Source of the DNA: an uncultured Oscillospiraceae bacterium
GTDB lineage: Bacteria; Bacillota; Clostridia; Oscillospirales; Ruminococcaceae
Direction: 5' to 3'
Assembly (NCBI GenBank): GCA_902490585.1
Contig: CABUEI010000006.1
Span: 35,893 to 99,892, forward strand
DNA length: 64,000 bases
Shown here: piece after piece, positions 43,712-52,790 of the stretch
Layout of the letters: each line of letters begins with the position of its first letter
Numbering within the stretch: position 1 is the stretch's first letter
Translations under genes and position numbers: made by a program
Notes under the pieces: generated by a model
Databases searched by the model: none
Told to the model about the DNA's origin: nothing
What the model saw: the letters and a program-made list of their open reading frames with translations, nothing else

Positions 43712-44739
43712 TATTCCTCCTCGGGACGATTGCTGACTTCGATCAGCTTGTCGAGAGTTTCAAGTGCCTTGCCCGAATCAATAATTTCAGCCGCAAGAGC
43801 GATACCGTCCTTTAATGTTTCAGCCTTGCCGCCTATGTAGAGTGCCGCACCTGCGTTCATAAGAACAGCGTTTCTCTTGTGTCCCTTTGCACCGCCGAGA
43901 ATTTCACGGGTGATTTTTGCGTTTTCTTCGGGTGTACCGCCCATTAAATCTTCCTTTGTGCAACGCTCAAATCCGAAATCTTCGGGAGCTATCGTGTATG
44001 ACTTGAACCAGCCGTCCTTGAACTCGCATACCGCTGTAGGAGCACTCATTGATATTTCGTCAAGCTTGTCCTTGCCGTATACAACCATGCCACGCTCTAC
44101 ACCAAGGCTTATAAGTACCTGTGCCAGAGGTTCAACAAGATATTCGTCATATACACCGAGTAACTGCATCTTGGGACTGCCGGGGTTTGTAAGCGGACCT
44201 AATATGTTGAATACAGTGCGGAAACCGAGTTCCTTTCTGATAGGACCTACATATTTCATTGATGTGTGGTACTTCTGAGCGAAGAAGAAGCACATTCCTG
44301 CTTTCTTTAAAAGTTCAATACAGCGTTTGGGGCTCTGCTGAATGTTTACACCGAGCGCCTCAAGGCAATCGGCAGTACCGCACAGTGAAGATGCGGCTCT
44401 GTTGCCGTGCTTTGCAACCTTCATTCCGCCTGCCGCCGCAACAAGTGCAGATGTGGTTGAAATGTTGAAGCTCTGTGCATTGTCGCCGCCTGTTCCGACT
44501 ATCTCAAATATATCCATTCCTGTGTCAACCTTTGTTGCATTGTCACGCATAGCGGCGGCACAGCCTGCAATTTCATCGGTGGTTTCAGCCTTTGCACTCT
44601 TTGCTGAAAGAGCGGCTAAGAAAGCGGCATTCTGAGTGGGCGTTGTTTCACCGCTCATGATTTCGTTCATTACGGTATAAGCCTCATCATAAGTAAGGTC
44701 TTCCTTGTTTACTATCTTTACTATTGCTTCTTTGATCAT
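43711..44739 (-). CDS. trpD: Anthranilate phosphoribosyltransferase
   Basis: 342 residues. It joins anthranilate to PRPP. The signature [20 protein letters not shown] and the [21 protein letters not shown] stretch are intact, as is GPLTNPG. RBS GGAGAATTAAG. It lies 4 bases after trpG and overlaps trpC by one base. It is the last intact gene before the inserted cassette; its product phosphoribosyl-anthranilate would be a dead end if trpF is truly lost. Confidence 0.96.
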   Translation of the reverse strand: MIKEAIVKIVNKEDLTYDEAYTVMNEIMSGETTPTQNAAFLAALSAKSAKAETTDEIAGCAAAMRDNATKVDTGMDIFEIVGTGGDNAQSFNISTTSALVAAAGGMKVAKHGNRAASSLCGTADCLEALGVNIQQSPKRCIELLKKAGMCFFFAQKYHTSMKYVGPIRKELGFRTVFNILGPLTNPGSPKMQLLGVYDEYLVEPLAQVLISLGVERGMVVYGKDKLDEISMSAPTAVCEFKDGWFKSYTIAPEDFGFERCTKEDLMGGTPEENAKITREILGGAKGHKRNAVLMNAGAALYIGGKAETLKDGIALAAEIIDSGKALETLDKLIEVSNRPEEE

Positions 44740-44743
44740 TGTC

Positions 44744-45313
44744 TTAATTCTCCTTTATGAAATTTCTCAACATCTGCTTTCCGTCAGGTGTCATTATTGA
44801 CTCGGGGTGGAATTGTACTCCGTAAACGTCATATTCCTTATGCTGTACCGCCATTATCTCGCCGTCGTCGGTCACTGCGGTAACCTTTAAACACTCCGGC
44901 ATTGTCGCAGGATCGGCGGCAAGCGAATGATAACGTGCTACCGGTGCTTTATCGGGACAACCTCTGAAAAGAAGTGAGCTTTTGTCAAACGTTACGTCCG
45001 ACTGCTTTCCGTGCATAAGCTCCTTTGCGTATGTGATCGTCGCACCGTATGCCGAGCAGATTGCCTGGTGACCCAGACACACACCGAGAATTTTGAAATC
45101 CTTACCGAGCTGTTTTATTACATCAATTATCACACCTGCGTTTTCGGGTCTGCCCGGACCGGGCGACAGAATAATTCTGTCGGGGTGAAGCTGTCTTATC
45201 TCTTCAACCGTCATTTCATCATTTCTGATAACCTTTATGTCCGGGTCGATCTCGCCGACCAGCTGGTAAAGGTTATATGAGAAGCTGTCGTAGTTATCTA
45301 TAAGAAGTATCAT
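44744..45313 (-). CDS. trpG: Anthranilate synthase glutamine amidotransferase
   Basis: 189 residues, class I amidotransferase. Catalytic Cys in [11 protein letters not shown] (about residue 79), His and Glu in [10 protein letters not shown]. It supplies ammonia to TrpE. Start overlaps the trpE stop (ATGA). The sequence is close to PabA and may serve both paths, but the location assigns it to trp. Confidence 0.95.
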   Translation of the reverse strand: MILLIDNYDSFSYNLYQLVGEIDPDIKVIRNDEMTVEEIRQLHPDRIILSPGPGRPENAGVIIDVIKQLGKDFKILGVCLGHQAICSAYGATITYAKELMHGKQSDVTFDKSSLLFRGCPDKAPVARYHSLAADPATMPECLKVTAVTDDGEIMAVQHKEYDVYGVQFHPESIMTPDGKQMLRNFIKEN

Positions 45314-46776
45314 ACATCTGCCTCCTCAGCCTTTTTCAGTGCATTTACAACTGCCTGTGCCTTGTTTATACATTCCTGATATTCCTTTTCGGGTACGGAA
45401 TCAGCAACTATTCCCGCACCGCTTCTTACAAACACCTTGCCGTTTTTCTTATACGCAATTCTGATCGCAATGCAGGTGTCCATGTTGCCCGTAAAGTCTA
45501 TATATCCTATTGCACCGCCGTAGATGCCACGCTTGTTGTTTTCACGTTCACCTATAAGCTGGCACGCTCTTATCTTCGGTGCACCCGAAAGCGTTCCTGC
45601 CGGAAGTACCGCCGAGATAGCATCCAGTGCGTCAAGGTCGTCCCTTATCTCACCTCTTACTGTTGAACCGATGTGCATAACGTGTGAGTAACGCTCGATT
45701 GAATGTAACTTTTCAACCTGTACCGTGCCGAATTTGCTTACTCTGCCGAGATCGTTTCTGCCGAGGTCAACCAGCATATTGTGTTCGGCAAGCTCTTTTT
45801 TGTCCTGTAAAAGTCCCTCTTCAAGCGCCTTGTCCTCTTTGTCCGTCTTACCTCTGGGTCGTGTTCCTGCAAGAGGGAATGTGTGGAGTACGCCGTTTTC
45901 AAGCTTTACAAGTGTTTCGGGAGAAGCACCTGCAACCTCAACGTCCGTGCCTGAGAAATAGAACATATACGGCGAGGGATTAATAGTTCTCAGCTGTCTG
46001 TATGTGTTAAGCAGACTTCCCTCAAACTCGGCTGAAAGCCTGTTTGAAAGCACTATCTGGAATATATCACCCTCTTTGATATAGTGCTTGGCTTTTTCAA
46101 CCATACCGCAGTAGTGTTCCTTGTCAAACAGGGGAGTGACCTCGCTTAAAAGTCTGCCGGCAGGTTCGATTTTCTTTTCACCGTGGCTGAGCAGTTCCGC
46201 CATAGCTTTAAGCTCAATTATCGCCTTGTTGTAGCCGACTTCTACATCGGCAAGCGGAATATTTACTATAAGCACTATCTTCTGCTTTACGTTATCGAAT
46301 GCAATAACCTTATCGAAAAGCATAAGGTCTATATCCTTGAACTTTTCTGTATCTTCGGTCTTCATTCTGACAGTAGGTTCGCTGTAGCCCAGAAAATCGT
46401 ATGCGAAATATCCGACCAGTCCGCCCGTGAATGACGGCAGATAATCGAACTTCGGGCTTTCATGCTCTGCGAGTATCTGTCTTAAATATGCCGAGGGGTT
46501 ATCTGTATGTACCGTTATGTTTCCTGCTTTGAGTTCGCCGTCTATGCAGGTGATCTCCATTTTAGGATCATATCCCATAAAGGTGTAGCGACCCCACTTT
46601 TCATTTGCCTGAGCCGATTCAAGCATATAGCAGTGAGTTGATACATTTTTCAGTATCTTCATCGCCTCTATAGGCGTGCATATATCGGCAAGAATTTCAC
46701 AGCTTACAGGCATGACCTTGTATCTGTTTTCCGCCGCAATTTCCTTTGCTGTTTCAAGGGTAGGTAAAAATTCCAT
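45310..46776 (-). CDS. trpE: Anthranilate synthase component I
   Basis: 488 residues from ATG 46776, which follows GGAGG at good spacing; longer in-frame extension would run through the T-box terminator and is not real. N-terminal feedback site LLESAQ-like segment (YMLESAQANEKWGRYTFMGY), catalytic motifs IFQIVLSNRLSAEFEG, GASPETLVKLENG, FPLAGTRPRGKTDKED, and AGTLSGAPKIRACQLIGE. First gene of the operon, controlled by the T-box. Confidence 0.96.
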   Translation of the reverse strand: MEFLPTLETAKEIAAENRYKVMPVSCEILADICTPIEAMKILKNVSTHCYMLESAQANEKWGRYTFMGYDPKMEITCIDGELKAGNITVHTDNPSAYLRQILAEHESPKFDYLPSFTGGLVGYFAYDFLGYSEPTVRMKTEDTEKFKDIDLMLFDKVIAFDNVKQKIVLIVNIPLADVEVGYNKAIIELKAMAELLSHGEKKIEPAGRLLSEVTPLFDKEHYCGMVEKAKHYIKEGDIFQIVLSNRLSAEFEGSLLNTYRQLRTINPSPYMFYFSGTDVEVAGASPETLVKLENGVLHTFPLAGTRPRGKTDKEDKALEEGLLQDKKELAEHNMLVDLGRNDLGRVSKFGTVQVEKLHSIERYSHVMHIGSTVRGEIRDDLDALDAISAVLPAGTLSGAPKIRACQLIGERENNKRGIYGGAIGYIDFTGNMDTCIAIRIAYKKNGKVFVRSGAGIVADSVPEKEYQECINKAQAVVNALKKAEEADV

Positions 46777-46812
46777 TTTTTCTTTGCCTCCGTTTTCTGT
46801 CTGCCAAAAACA

Positions 46813-47108
46813 AAAAAGTCCTTGACAGAAAATCATCTTTTCTGTCAAGGACGAATAATCTATTATCCGCGGTGCCACCTTGATTTCACGATTTGAGGTC
46901 GTGCGCTTTGCAGGATACCTACATATCCCCGGCAACTGACGTATGCCCTACGTTGCAGAATACTGGGCAATATTAAACATATTGCTTTTGACTGCACCCT
47001 CAGCGGTCCATTTGACAACCCGTGTCTTGCCCCTTCTCAGCTCCCGGGGTTCTCTGTAAAGTCGTAACTGCCTTTATCTCCGCTTCAACGGTTTAAAGTA
47101 TTTTGTTT
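46813..47108 (-). ncRNA. T-box leader (tRNA-Trp) of the trp operon
   Basis: The minus strand carries AAGGTGGCACCGCGG (46867-46881), the conserved T-box, before an intrinsic terminator with a 15-base stem (46818-46832 / 46838-46852) and a T-run. The upstream part folds as stem I with a candidate specifier TGG followed by ACCGCT at 47008-47010, reading tryptophan. Uncharged tRNA-Trp should favour the antiterminator and switch on the operon. The boundaries are approximate. Confidence 0.93.
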
Positions 47109-47114
47109 GAACTT

Positions 47115-47143
47115 ATTATAGCGCTGCGCTAAAGCGTTGTCAA
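47115..47143 (-). promoter_or_regulatory. Consensus promoter of the trp operon
   Basis: Minus strand TTGACA, 17-base spacer, TATAAT, a perfect consensus, just upstream of the T-box leader. Confidence 0.92.
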
Positions 47144-47180
47144 GATGGGGATGAAATTTTTTTGTGAGGGATATAATGGA

Positions 47181-47216
47181 AAAAGAGCCCTGCCTTCCGG
47201 CAGGACTCCTTTTGAT
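47181..47216 (-). terminator. Rho-independent terminator after the zinc-ribbon gene
   Basis: GAGCCCTGCC / GGCAGGACTC with loop TTCC; on the minus strand it is followed by CTTTTTCC. Lies between the zinc-ribbon gene and the trp promoter. Confidence 0.8.
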
Positions 47217-47342
47217 TTTTACCTTGAATACTATATGCAATTAATGCAACTATTCGCATTATAATCAGGAATATAGAAAAATGTACGAAACTCCTCTGAA
47301 TAGCCTGACGAAAACCCGAACCGATTAGTATTGCTGATAAAC

Positions 47343-47615
47343 TTAGCGCTCGTTTCTCTTAGCAAAGCACTCGCTGCAGTAAACAGGTCTGTCATCACGG
47401 GGCTGGAAAGGAACCTTAGCCTCACCGCCGCATCCTGCGCATACAGCTGTGAACATCTCACGCTTAGCTCCGCCGTTCTTCTTAGCGTCACGGCAAGCCT
47501 TACATCTCTTAGGCTCGTTTGTGAAACCGTTCTGAGCGTAGAATTCCTGTTCGCCTGCTGTGAATACGAAATCTGCACCGCAGTCCTTGCACTTGAGAGT
47601 CTTGTCTTCGTACAT
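47343..47615 (-). CDS. Zinc-ribbon protein (CxxC-x17-CxxC type)
   Basis: 90 residues with three CxxC pairs: LKCKDCG, KRCKACR and VCAGCG, then YCSECF. The last two are separated by the spacing of the CxxC-x17-CxxC domain family, and the first two form a probable zinc ribbon (PF13451 type). Small and basic in the middle, it may bind nucleic acid or a protein partner; function unknown. Preceded by AGAGGTATTTT and located 66 bases after the sigma factor gene on the same strand. Confidence 0.82.
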   Translation of the reverse strand: MYEDKTLKCKDCGADFVFTAGEQEFYAQNGFTNEPKRCKACRDAKKNGGAKREMFTAVCAGCGGEAKVPFQPRDDRPVYCSECFAKRNER

Positions 47616-47680
47616 AGTAAAATACCTCTAAAATTTCTCACGCTTTAAGCGTGTAATAATATGAAAAAGACTTAGAAGTC

Positions 47681-48319
47681 TTATTTCCCCATTGATTTTC
47701 TTATCTTCGATTTTGCACGTTGCAGTGCGTTATCAACAGATTTTTCGTTCATCGAAAGCTCAGTAGCTATCTGCTCGTATGAACAGTGGGCAAGATACAT
47801 TTCAAGTACTTTCATTTCCTTTTTTGAAAGTACTTCCGACAGCCTTTCCATCAGCTGACTGTCCTGAACCTTGTCAATCACCATATCTTCCGGCGATAAC
47901 GAACTGTCCTCTATAAGTTCAAAGTCGAAACCGTCGCAGTTCGATAAAGGATTGTCCTTGATTGCCTTTGATATACACGTTTTCATAGCCGAATCGGCAC
48001 AGAGATTTGCAAAGGTAACAAATGACGCACATTTTTCTCCGTTGTACAGCCGTATCGCTTTAAGCAGTCCGAGAAGTCCTTCCGAAAATAAATCGTCTTT
48101 ATCGGCAGAGGGACAACGCATCGACATTTTGACAGACTTTGCCGTGATCATCGGTATATAACGCTTTATGAGTGCGGTCGCATATTTTTCGCCGCCCGTC
48201 TGTGTTATCCTACTGACAAGCTGTTCGTCTGTCATATCGGAAATATCATTATCCTGAACTTTGTCCGGCACTTCCTTTTTTATAGAAGTTTCGGTCATAT
48301 TTGTCGCTGTTTCTGCCAT
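47681..48319 (-). CDS. Sigma-70 family RNA polymerase sigma factor (SigH-like)
   Basis: 212 residues from ATG 48319, preferred since GGAGGTC lies just upstream; ATG 48340 precedes that RBS. Region 2 is visible in the ALIKRYIPMITAKS stretch and DKDDLFSEGLLGLLKAIRLY, and region 4 in LSKKEMKVLEMYLAHCSYEQ with NEKSVDNALQRAKSKIRKS. Layout and length resemble the SigH/Sig-30 group rather than ECF factors with anti-sigma partners; no anti-sigma gene is nearby. Which genes it serves is unknown. Confidence 0.88.
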   Translation of the reverse strand: MAETATNMTETSIKKEVPDKVQDNDISDMTDEQLVSRITQTGGEKYATALIKRYIPMITAKSVKMSMRCPSADKDDLFSEGLLGLLKAIRLYNGEKCASFVTFANLCADSAMKTCISKAIKDNPLSNCDGFDFELIEDSSLSPEDMVIDKVQDSQLMERLSEVLSKKEMKVLEMYLAHCSYEQIATELSMNEKSVDNALQRAKSKIRKSMGK

Positions 48320-48379
48320 CTGACCTCCGGTAACCGTCATGTCTGCTATCTTTATAGTTTTACTGTATATCTATAGTTT

Positions 48380-48408
48380 ATTCTATCATAATATACGTTT
48401 TTTGTCAA
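48380..48408 (-). promoter_or_regulatory. Promoter of the sigma factor gene
   Basis: Minus strand TTGACA, 17-base spacer, TAGAAT, about 60 bases before the start. Confidence 0.82.
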
Positions 48409-48440
48409 TAGGGAAAACTTCAAATTGTTTACAAAAGAAA

Positions 48441-48684
48441 TCAAATTAAATAAGTCTTTGTGTTGGCTGTAAGCTCAGCAGGTATCTGAAGCAGTGAAAT
48501 TATCGGGTCAAGGAAAATGTAGAAAACGGCGGTAATAATAAGCGTTGTCACCGATATATCAGCCGACTATCCAGGTATCAGCCAGATTGTAGAGCTGTTG
48601 CATGACATTTACGAGCATGAGCGGAACGGCAAATGCCCACAGTCCGCCGGAAATACTGCCGACGGTCAGATCACGGTTTTTCAT
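48441..48684 (-). pseudogene. MATE efflux protein remnant
   Basis: ATG 48684 begins a MATE-family N-terminus (LTVGSISGGLWAFAVPLML, MQQLYNLADTWIVG), then TGA stands where the family has Arg (IVGRxxG). After a few more codons the match jumps, in another frame, to a later MATE segment (FYIFLDPIISLLQIPAEL), showing an internal deletion, and ends by TGA at 48441. About 80 codons of a 450-residue transporter are left. It follows the DUF554 gene by 12 bases. Confidence 0.75.
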
Positions 48685-48696
48685 TATGTAAATCCT

Positions 48697-49422
48697 TTAT
48701 ATAAGCGGTTCTATAAATCCCCACGCAACAGCGATTACAAGCGAGGGGAGCAGGTTTGCAACTCTTATCTGCTTTTTGCGGATAAGATTCAGTCCGACGC
48801 AGAATATAAGCACATTGCCTACATAAGAAAGATAAGACAGCGCAAGGTCGGTCATAAATCCGCCTGCAAACGCAGCAATAAGTGTGATAACACCCTGAAA
48901 TATTGCCACGGGAATAGCGGAGAAGATACAGCCCTTTCCCTGAGATGCAGTCATTACGCAGATAATTACAGAGTCAAGAATAGCCTTTGCAATGAGAATT
49001 GAGCAGTCGCCGCTTATTCCGTCACTTATCGAGCCAATCACAGCCATAGCCCCTATACAAACAGTACAGGATGCACTGACAAAAGCGGATACGAATGAGT
49101 CGTCACCGGTGCTGTGGCTCTTTACCTTGAGCCATTCCCCAAACCTGTTGACCTGAGCGTTTATATCAATTATTTCACCGATAAGTCCGCCTAATGTAAG
49201 GCTCACTATCATCATGACAGTGCCGCCCGTTGACAGCTTGCCGTCTGACAGCGACAGCATATTCTGCATAACACCGCCTACGGCAAGCATCATTATTGCA
49301 ACGGCATTGACCGACAGCAGAGTATCCTTTATTCTTTCGTTCAGCTTTTTTCCGAACAGCAATCCGCATAGTCCGCCGAATATCAGCAGAGCGACATTTA
49401 TTACAGTGCCAAGTCCACGCAT
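48697..49422 (-). CDS. DUF554-family membrane protein
   Basis: 241 residues from ATG 49422 (upstream CAAGGATTTGATTTT); a longer frame exists, but its N-terminus is not membrane-like. Seven or so hydrophobic segments with the DUF554 features GTVINVALLIFGGLCGLLFGK, GGLIGEIIDI and the AMAVIGSISDGISGD motif. Distant relatives are predicted transporters; function unknown. It is followed by the MATE remnant. Confidence 0.85.
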   Translation of the reverse strand: MRGLGTVINVALLIFGGLCGLLFGKKLNERIKDTLLSVNAVAIMMLAVGGVMQNMLSLSDGKLSTGGTVMMIVSLTLGGLIGEIIDINAQVNRFGEWLKVKSHSTGDDSFVSAFVSASCTVCIGAMAVIGSISDGISGDCSILIAKAILDSVIICVMTASQGKGCIFSAIPVAIFQGVITLIAAFAGGFMTDLALSYLSYVGNVLIFCVGLNLIRKKQIRVANLLPSLVIAVAWGFIEPLI

Positions 49423-49617
49423 AAAATCAAATCCTTGAAACATCCCCGACGGGAGAATACAGTGCGAAAAACCGCACCGATTGCCATTATACAACGAAGA
49501 AAACAGCGTGTCAAGCCGTGAAAAAGCATAACCGTCCGTTCCCGTCACATAAAATTATCGTTTTTATCCCGATTTTGACTGTTTGGATCATCAGGCATTT
49601 AAATCGGAGCATTGCAC

Positions 49618-49646
49618 TTGACTAATCGCCCGTAATGTAATATAAT
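49618..49646 (+). promoter_or_regulatory. Promoter of the transketolase genes
   Basis: TTGACT, 17-base spacer, TATAAT, about 60 bases before the first start. A small hairpin AAAGCC/GGCTTT (49672-49687) lies in the leader next to the RBS GGAAAGGA. Confidence 0.85.
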
Positions 49647-49707
49647 AATGGGGTACAACTAAACGAAAAAGCAAAGCCTGCGGCTTTGCCCGGAAAGGAC
49701 CTTAAAA

Positions 49708-50550
49708 ATGGACGCAACTTTAAAAAAGCAGCTTGAGATAACTGCCACCAAGGTCAGAATGGGTGTTATCGAGGGCGTTTACAACGCTAAGTCGGGACAT
49801 CCCGGCGGATCGCTTTCGGTAGCCGATGTACTGACATATCTCTACTTTGCAAAGATGAATGTAGATCCGAAAAATCCTCAGATGCCCGAGCGTGACAGAC
49901 TTGTACTGTCAAAGGGACACACAGCCCCTGCACTGTACTCGGTACTTGCTAACCGTGGATTTTTCCCTGTGGAAGATTTAAAGACACTCCGCCACATAGG
50001 TTCAAAGCTTCAGGGACACCCTGTTATGAACAAGGTTCCCGGCGTTGATATGAGCACAGGCTCACTCGGACAGGGTATTTCAGCCGCTTGCGGTATGGCT
50101 CTTTCGGGCAAGCTGTCAAATGATTTCTATAAAGTATACGCTATACTCGGTGACGGCGAGATAGAAGAAGGTCAGGTATGGGAGGCTGCTATGTTTGCGG
50201 CACACTATCAGCTTGACAACCTCGTAGCCGTAGTTGACAACAACGGACTTCAGATAGACGGCAGAATCAGCGATGTAATGTCACCCTATCCGATAGACGA
50301 GAAGTTCAAGGCTTTCGGCTGGCACGTTATTTCTATAGACGCACACGATTTTGACGCAATCGAAAAGGCTTTCGCTGAAGCTGAAAAGATTTCGGGACAG
50401 CCTACGGTAATTATACAGAGAAGCATAAAGGGCAAGGGCGTTTCCTTCATGGAGGATCAGGTATCATGGCACGGCACTGCTCCCAACGAAGAACAGTACA
50501 ACCAGGCTATGACAGAACTCAAGGCTCATCTTGCCGAGCTTGAAAAGTAA
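49708..50550 (+). CDS. Transketolase, N-terminal subunit
   Basis: 280 residues. Thiamine-diphosphate binding half: GHPGGSLSVADVLTYLYF, LSKGHTAPALYSVLA and GDGEIEEGQVWEAAMFAAHY with VVDNNGLQIDG. With the C-terminal subunit it exchanges two-carbon units in the pentose phosphate pathway, the main route of pentose interconversion in this kind of anaerobe. The split into two genes is usual in many anaerobic Firmicutes, not a mutation: each half has its own RBS. Confidence 0.95.
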   Translation: MDATLKKQLEITATKVRMGVIEGVYNAKSGHPGGSLSVADVLTYLYFAKMNVDPKNPQMPERDRLVLSKGHTAPALYSVLANRGFFPVEDLKTLRHIGSKLQGHPVMNKVPGVDMSTGSLGQGISAACGMALSGKLSNDFYKVYAILGDGEIEEGQVWEAAMFAAHYQLDNLVAVVDNNGLQIDGRISDVMSPYPIDEKFKAFGWHVISIDAHDFDAIEKAFAEAEKISGQPTVIIQRSIKGKGVSFMEDQVSWHGTAPNEEQYNQAMTELKAHLAELEK

Positions 50551-50571
50551 TCGGAAAGGAAACGTATTAAA

Positions 50572-51507
50572 ATGGAGAAAAAAGCAACCCGTGAAAGCTA
50601 CGGCGAAGCTCTTGTAATGCTCGCTGAAAAGAGAAACGATCTCGTAGTTTTAGACGCAGACCTTGCGGCTGCAACAAAGACAGGTATATTCAAGAAGGCA
50701 TATCCCGACCGCTTCTTTGACTGCGGTATTGCAGAAGCAAATATGATGGGTGTTGCCGCAGGTATCGCTACTACAGGCAAGCTCGTATTCGCAAGCACAT
50801 TTGCTATGTTTGCGGCAGGCAGAGCTTATGAAATACTCAGAAACAGCATAGGCTATCCTCATCTGAACGTTAAGATCGGCGCAACACACGCAGGTATTTC
50901 CGTTGGTGAGGACGGTGCGACACACCAGTGCAACGAGGATATTGCGCTTATGCGTACAATACCCGGTATGACGGTAATCAACCCTGCCGATGATGTTGAG
51001 GCTAAGGCGGCTGTACTCGCTATGGCTGACTATGTAGGACCTACCTATATGAGATTCGGCAGACTTGCCGCTCCTATCTTCAACGATAAAGACACATACA
51101 AGTTTGAGCTCGGCAAGGGCGTACTGCTCCGTGACGGCGATGATATAACAATCGTTGCTACAGGTCTTATGGTAGCTCAGGCACTTGAAGCGGCTGACGC
51201 ACTCAAGGGTCAGGGTATCAATGCCCGTGTAATCAACATACACACGATAAAGCCCATTGACAAGGATATTATAATCAAGGCGGCAAAGGAAACAGGAAAG
51301 ATAGTTACTGTTGAAGAACACAGCATAATCGGCGGTTTAGGAAGTGCCGTTTGCGATGTTCTTTGCGAGAATTATCCCGTTCCCGTTACAAAGATCGGTG
51401 TTATGGATACATTCGGTCATTCGGGTCCTGCGGCAGCATTGCTTGAAGAATTCGGCTTATGTGCGGATAATATTGCTAATACCGTTAAGAAGGTTTTAGG
51501 TAAATAA
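50572..51507 (+). CDS. Transketolase, C-terminal subunit
   Basis: 311 residues, RBS GGAAAGGAAAC. Pyrimidine-binding half: ADLAAATKTGIFKKAYPDRF, CGIAEANMMGVAAGIA (with the catalytic Glu of this motif), STFAMFAAGRAYE, and the C-terminal domain TVEEHSIIGGLGSAVCDVL. It follows the N-subunit by 21 bases. Its products would link to the pentose sugars released by the alpha-xylosidase, an inference from pathway only. Confidence 0.95.
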   Translation: MEKKATRESYGEALVMLAEKRNDLVVLDADLAAATKTGIFKKAYPDRFFDCGIAEANMMGVAAGIATTGKLVFASTFAMFAAGRAYEILRNSIGYPHLNVKIGATHAGISVGEDGATHQCNEDIALMRTIPGMTVINPADDVEAKAAVLAMADYVGPTYMRFGRLAAPIFNDKDTYKFELGKGVLLRDGDDITIVATGLMVAQALEAADALKGQGINARVINIHTIKPIDKDIIIKAAKETGKIVTVEEHSIIGGLGSAVCDVLCENYPVPVTKIGVMDTFGHSGPAAALLEEFGLCADNIANTVKKVLGK

Positions 51508-51511
51508 TTTT

Positions 51512-51541
51512 TTGAGCCACCGCTTTTGCGGTGGCTTTTTT
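51512..51541 (+). terminator. Rho-independent terminator
   Basis: GAGCCACCGC / GCGGTGGCTT with loop TTTT and a T-run. Ends the transketolase pair. Confidence 0.92.
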
Positions 51542-51572
51542 ACAAAAGCGATTTTTGCGGATAAGCTGATTT

Positions 51573-51603
51573 GATTTTGTGTGATACTGTAAAACACAAA
51601 ATC
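51573..51603. repeat. Perfect inverted repeat without T-run
   Basis: GATTTTGTGT and ACACAAAATC, 10 of 10 pairs with an 11-base loop. No terminator tail on either strand. Part of the non-coding stretch 51542-51844, for which I see no gene. Confidence 0.6.
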
Positions 51604-51683
51604 CGTTAAAGGCAGGAATAATTTTAAGCGCTTGGCAGGCTGTTCGCAAGGCTTGCGGTAGTGTCGGCGGTTGATGTAACGGG

Positions 51684-51762
51684 AGGGGCAAGGATGCCTT
51701 AGCGTGTGTGGCTGACGAGGCACGGATGCAAAGCCATACAAGCACACACAGATCCTCGCCCT
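51684..51762. repeat. Structured non-coding element, possibly a dispersed repeat
   Basis: AGGGGCAAGGAT pairs with ATCCTCGCCCT at the far end, and inside GTGTGTGGCT can pair with the AGCCA...ACACAC region, giving a long imperfect fold of 79 bases. I have an impression that similar GC-rich units recur in related genomes, but cannot check. The 51508-51844 gap also holds the terminator and the inverted repeat above. Confidence 0.35.
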
Positions 51763-51844
51763 ACGAAAAAACTATGTGATAGCTGATATTTACGGACTTT
51801 GTGAATGGTACAAAGATAGAAACGATTTTAAAGGTGGTGGGAAT

Positions 51845-52771
51845 ATGACGCAGAAAACTTGTGAAAAATGTGACGGTGCTGTGGCATATTTCCACCTCCC
51901 CGGTCTGTTTGAGTTTTACGAGCTGTACAGCCTGTTTCTGCCCTTGTTCTATAACCACAGGGAGTATTTTTACGATCAGTGCGAAATAGGCTCGATATAC
52001 GGTGCACCTGCGGATTGCCTTTGGGGCGGCGGACGTGTGGGGTTCGGTGATGACGAGCCGAAAAAGGTACTTGAGCTTACACAGAAGTACGGCATTTCCG
52101 CAAGGCTCACATTCAGCAATTCGCTTATAAAAGAAGAACACCTTTCGGACAGAAAGTGCAACAGTCTTTGCAAGATGTTCAGCAAAAGTACGACAACGCA
52201 AAACGGTGTTATAATCCACTCTGATTTGTTGCTTGACTATCTTAAAAGTAACTATCCCGAGTTGTATTTTGTATCGTCTACAACCAAAGTTCTGACAGAT
52301 TTCGGACAGCTTGAAAATGAACTGAACCGTGAGGATTTTCGCTTTGTTGTGCCCGATTTCAGACTTAACAAGTCTTTTGACAAACTCAACACACTGACCG
52401 GGAAGCAGAAAAGCAAAGTCGAATTTCTGTGCAACGAATGTTGTTATTTCGGCTGTGCTGACAGAAAAAGCTGTTATGAAAATGTCAGCCGTAAATGCCT
52501 TGATGAAGACTGTTCCGATTTTATATGCCGTTCCCCCGGCGGAAACGAGGGCTACAGATTTTCAAAGGCTATGGAAAACCCTGCGTTTATCGGAACTGAC
52601 GATATCAGAAATGTTTATCTGCCTATGGGTTTCCGACATTTCAAGATTGAGGGCAGAGGGCTTGGCAGTGCGGTTGTACTGGAGTTCCTGCTGTACTATA
52701 TGACAAAGCCTGAATACAGGCTGAAAGTAAGAGAAGAAATTTATCTTGACAGTATGCTGGATCTGTTCTGA
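51845..52771 (+). CDS. U32-peptidase-like protein with Cys cluster
   Basis: 308 residues from ATG 51845 with AAAGGTGGTGGG upstream. The early IGSIYGAPADCLWGGGR and HSDLLLDYL segments, the FRFVVPDFRLN stretch and the late HFKIEGRGLGS are patterns of U32 peptidases and their UbiU/UbiV relatives. The middle has a run of cysteines (FLCNECCYFGCADRKSC, then CLDEDCSDFIC) that could hold a 4Fe-4S cluster as in that superfamily. Shorter than U32 enzymes; function unknown. It is first in a four-gene, closely spaced unit. Confidence 0.65.
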   Translation: MTQKTCEKCDGAVAYFHLPGLFEFYELYSLFLPLFYNHREYFYDQCEIGSIYGAPADCLWGGGRVGFGDDEPKKVLELTQKYGISARLTFSNSLIKEEHLSDRKCNSLCKMFSKSTTTQNGVIIHSDLLLDYLKSNYPELYFVSSTTKVLTDFGQLENELNREDFRFVVPDFRLNKSFDKLNTLTGKQKSKVEFLCNECCYFGCADRKSCYENVSRKCLDEDCSDFICRSPGGNEGYRFSKAMENPAFIGTDDIRNVYLPMGFRHFKIEGRGLGSAVVLEFLLYYMTKPEYRLKVREEIYLDSMLDLF

Positions 52772-52790
52772 TAAATTATGAGGTAAAAAT

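Noticed and set aside
47231..47641. 136-residue minus-strand frame overlapping the zinc-ribbon gene
   Set aside because: The 47343-47615 frame has the Cys pairs and the RBS; the other is its frame shadow.
50650..51321. Minus-strand frame of 223 residues opposite the transketolase C-subunit
   Set aside because: Shadow of a conserved gene; composition and lack of motifs show it is not coding.
49708..51507. Transketolase broken by frameshift
   Set aside because: The two halves have separate RBS and starts, and a split transketolase is normal in anaerobic Firmicutes.
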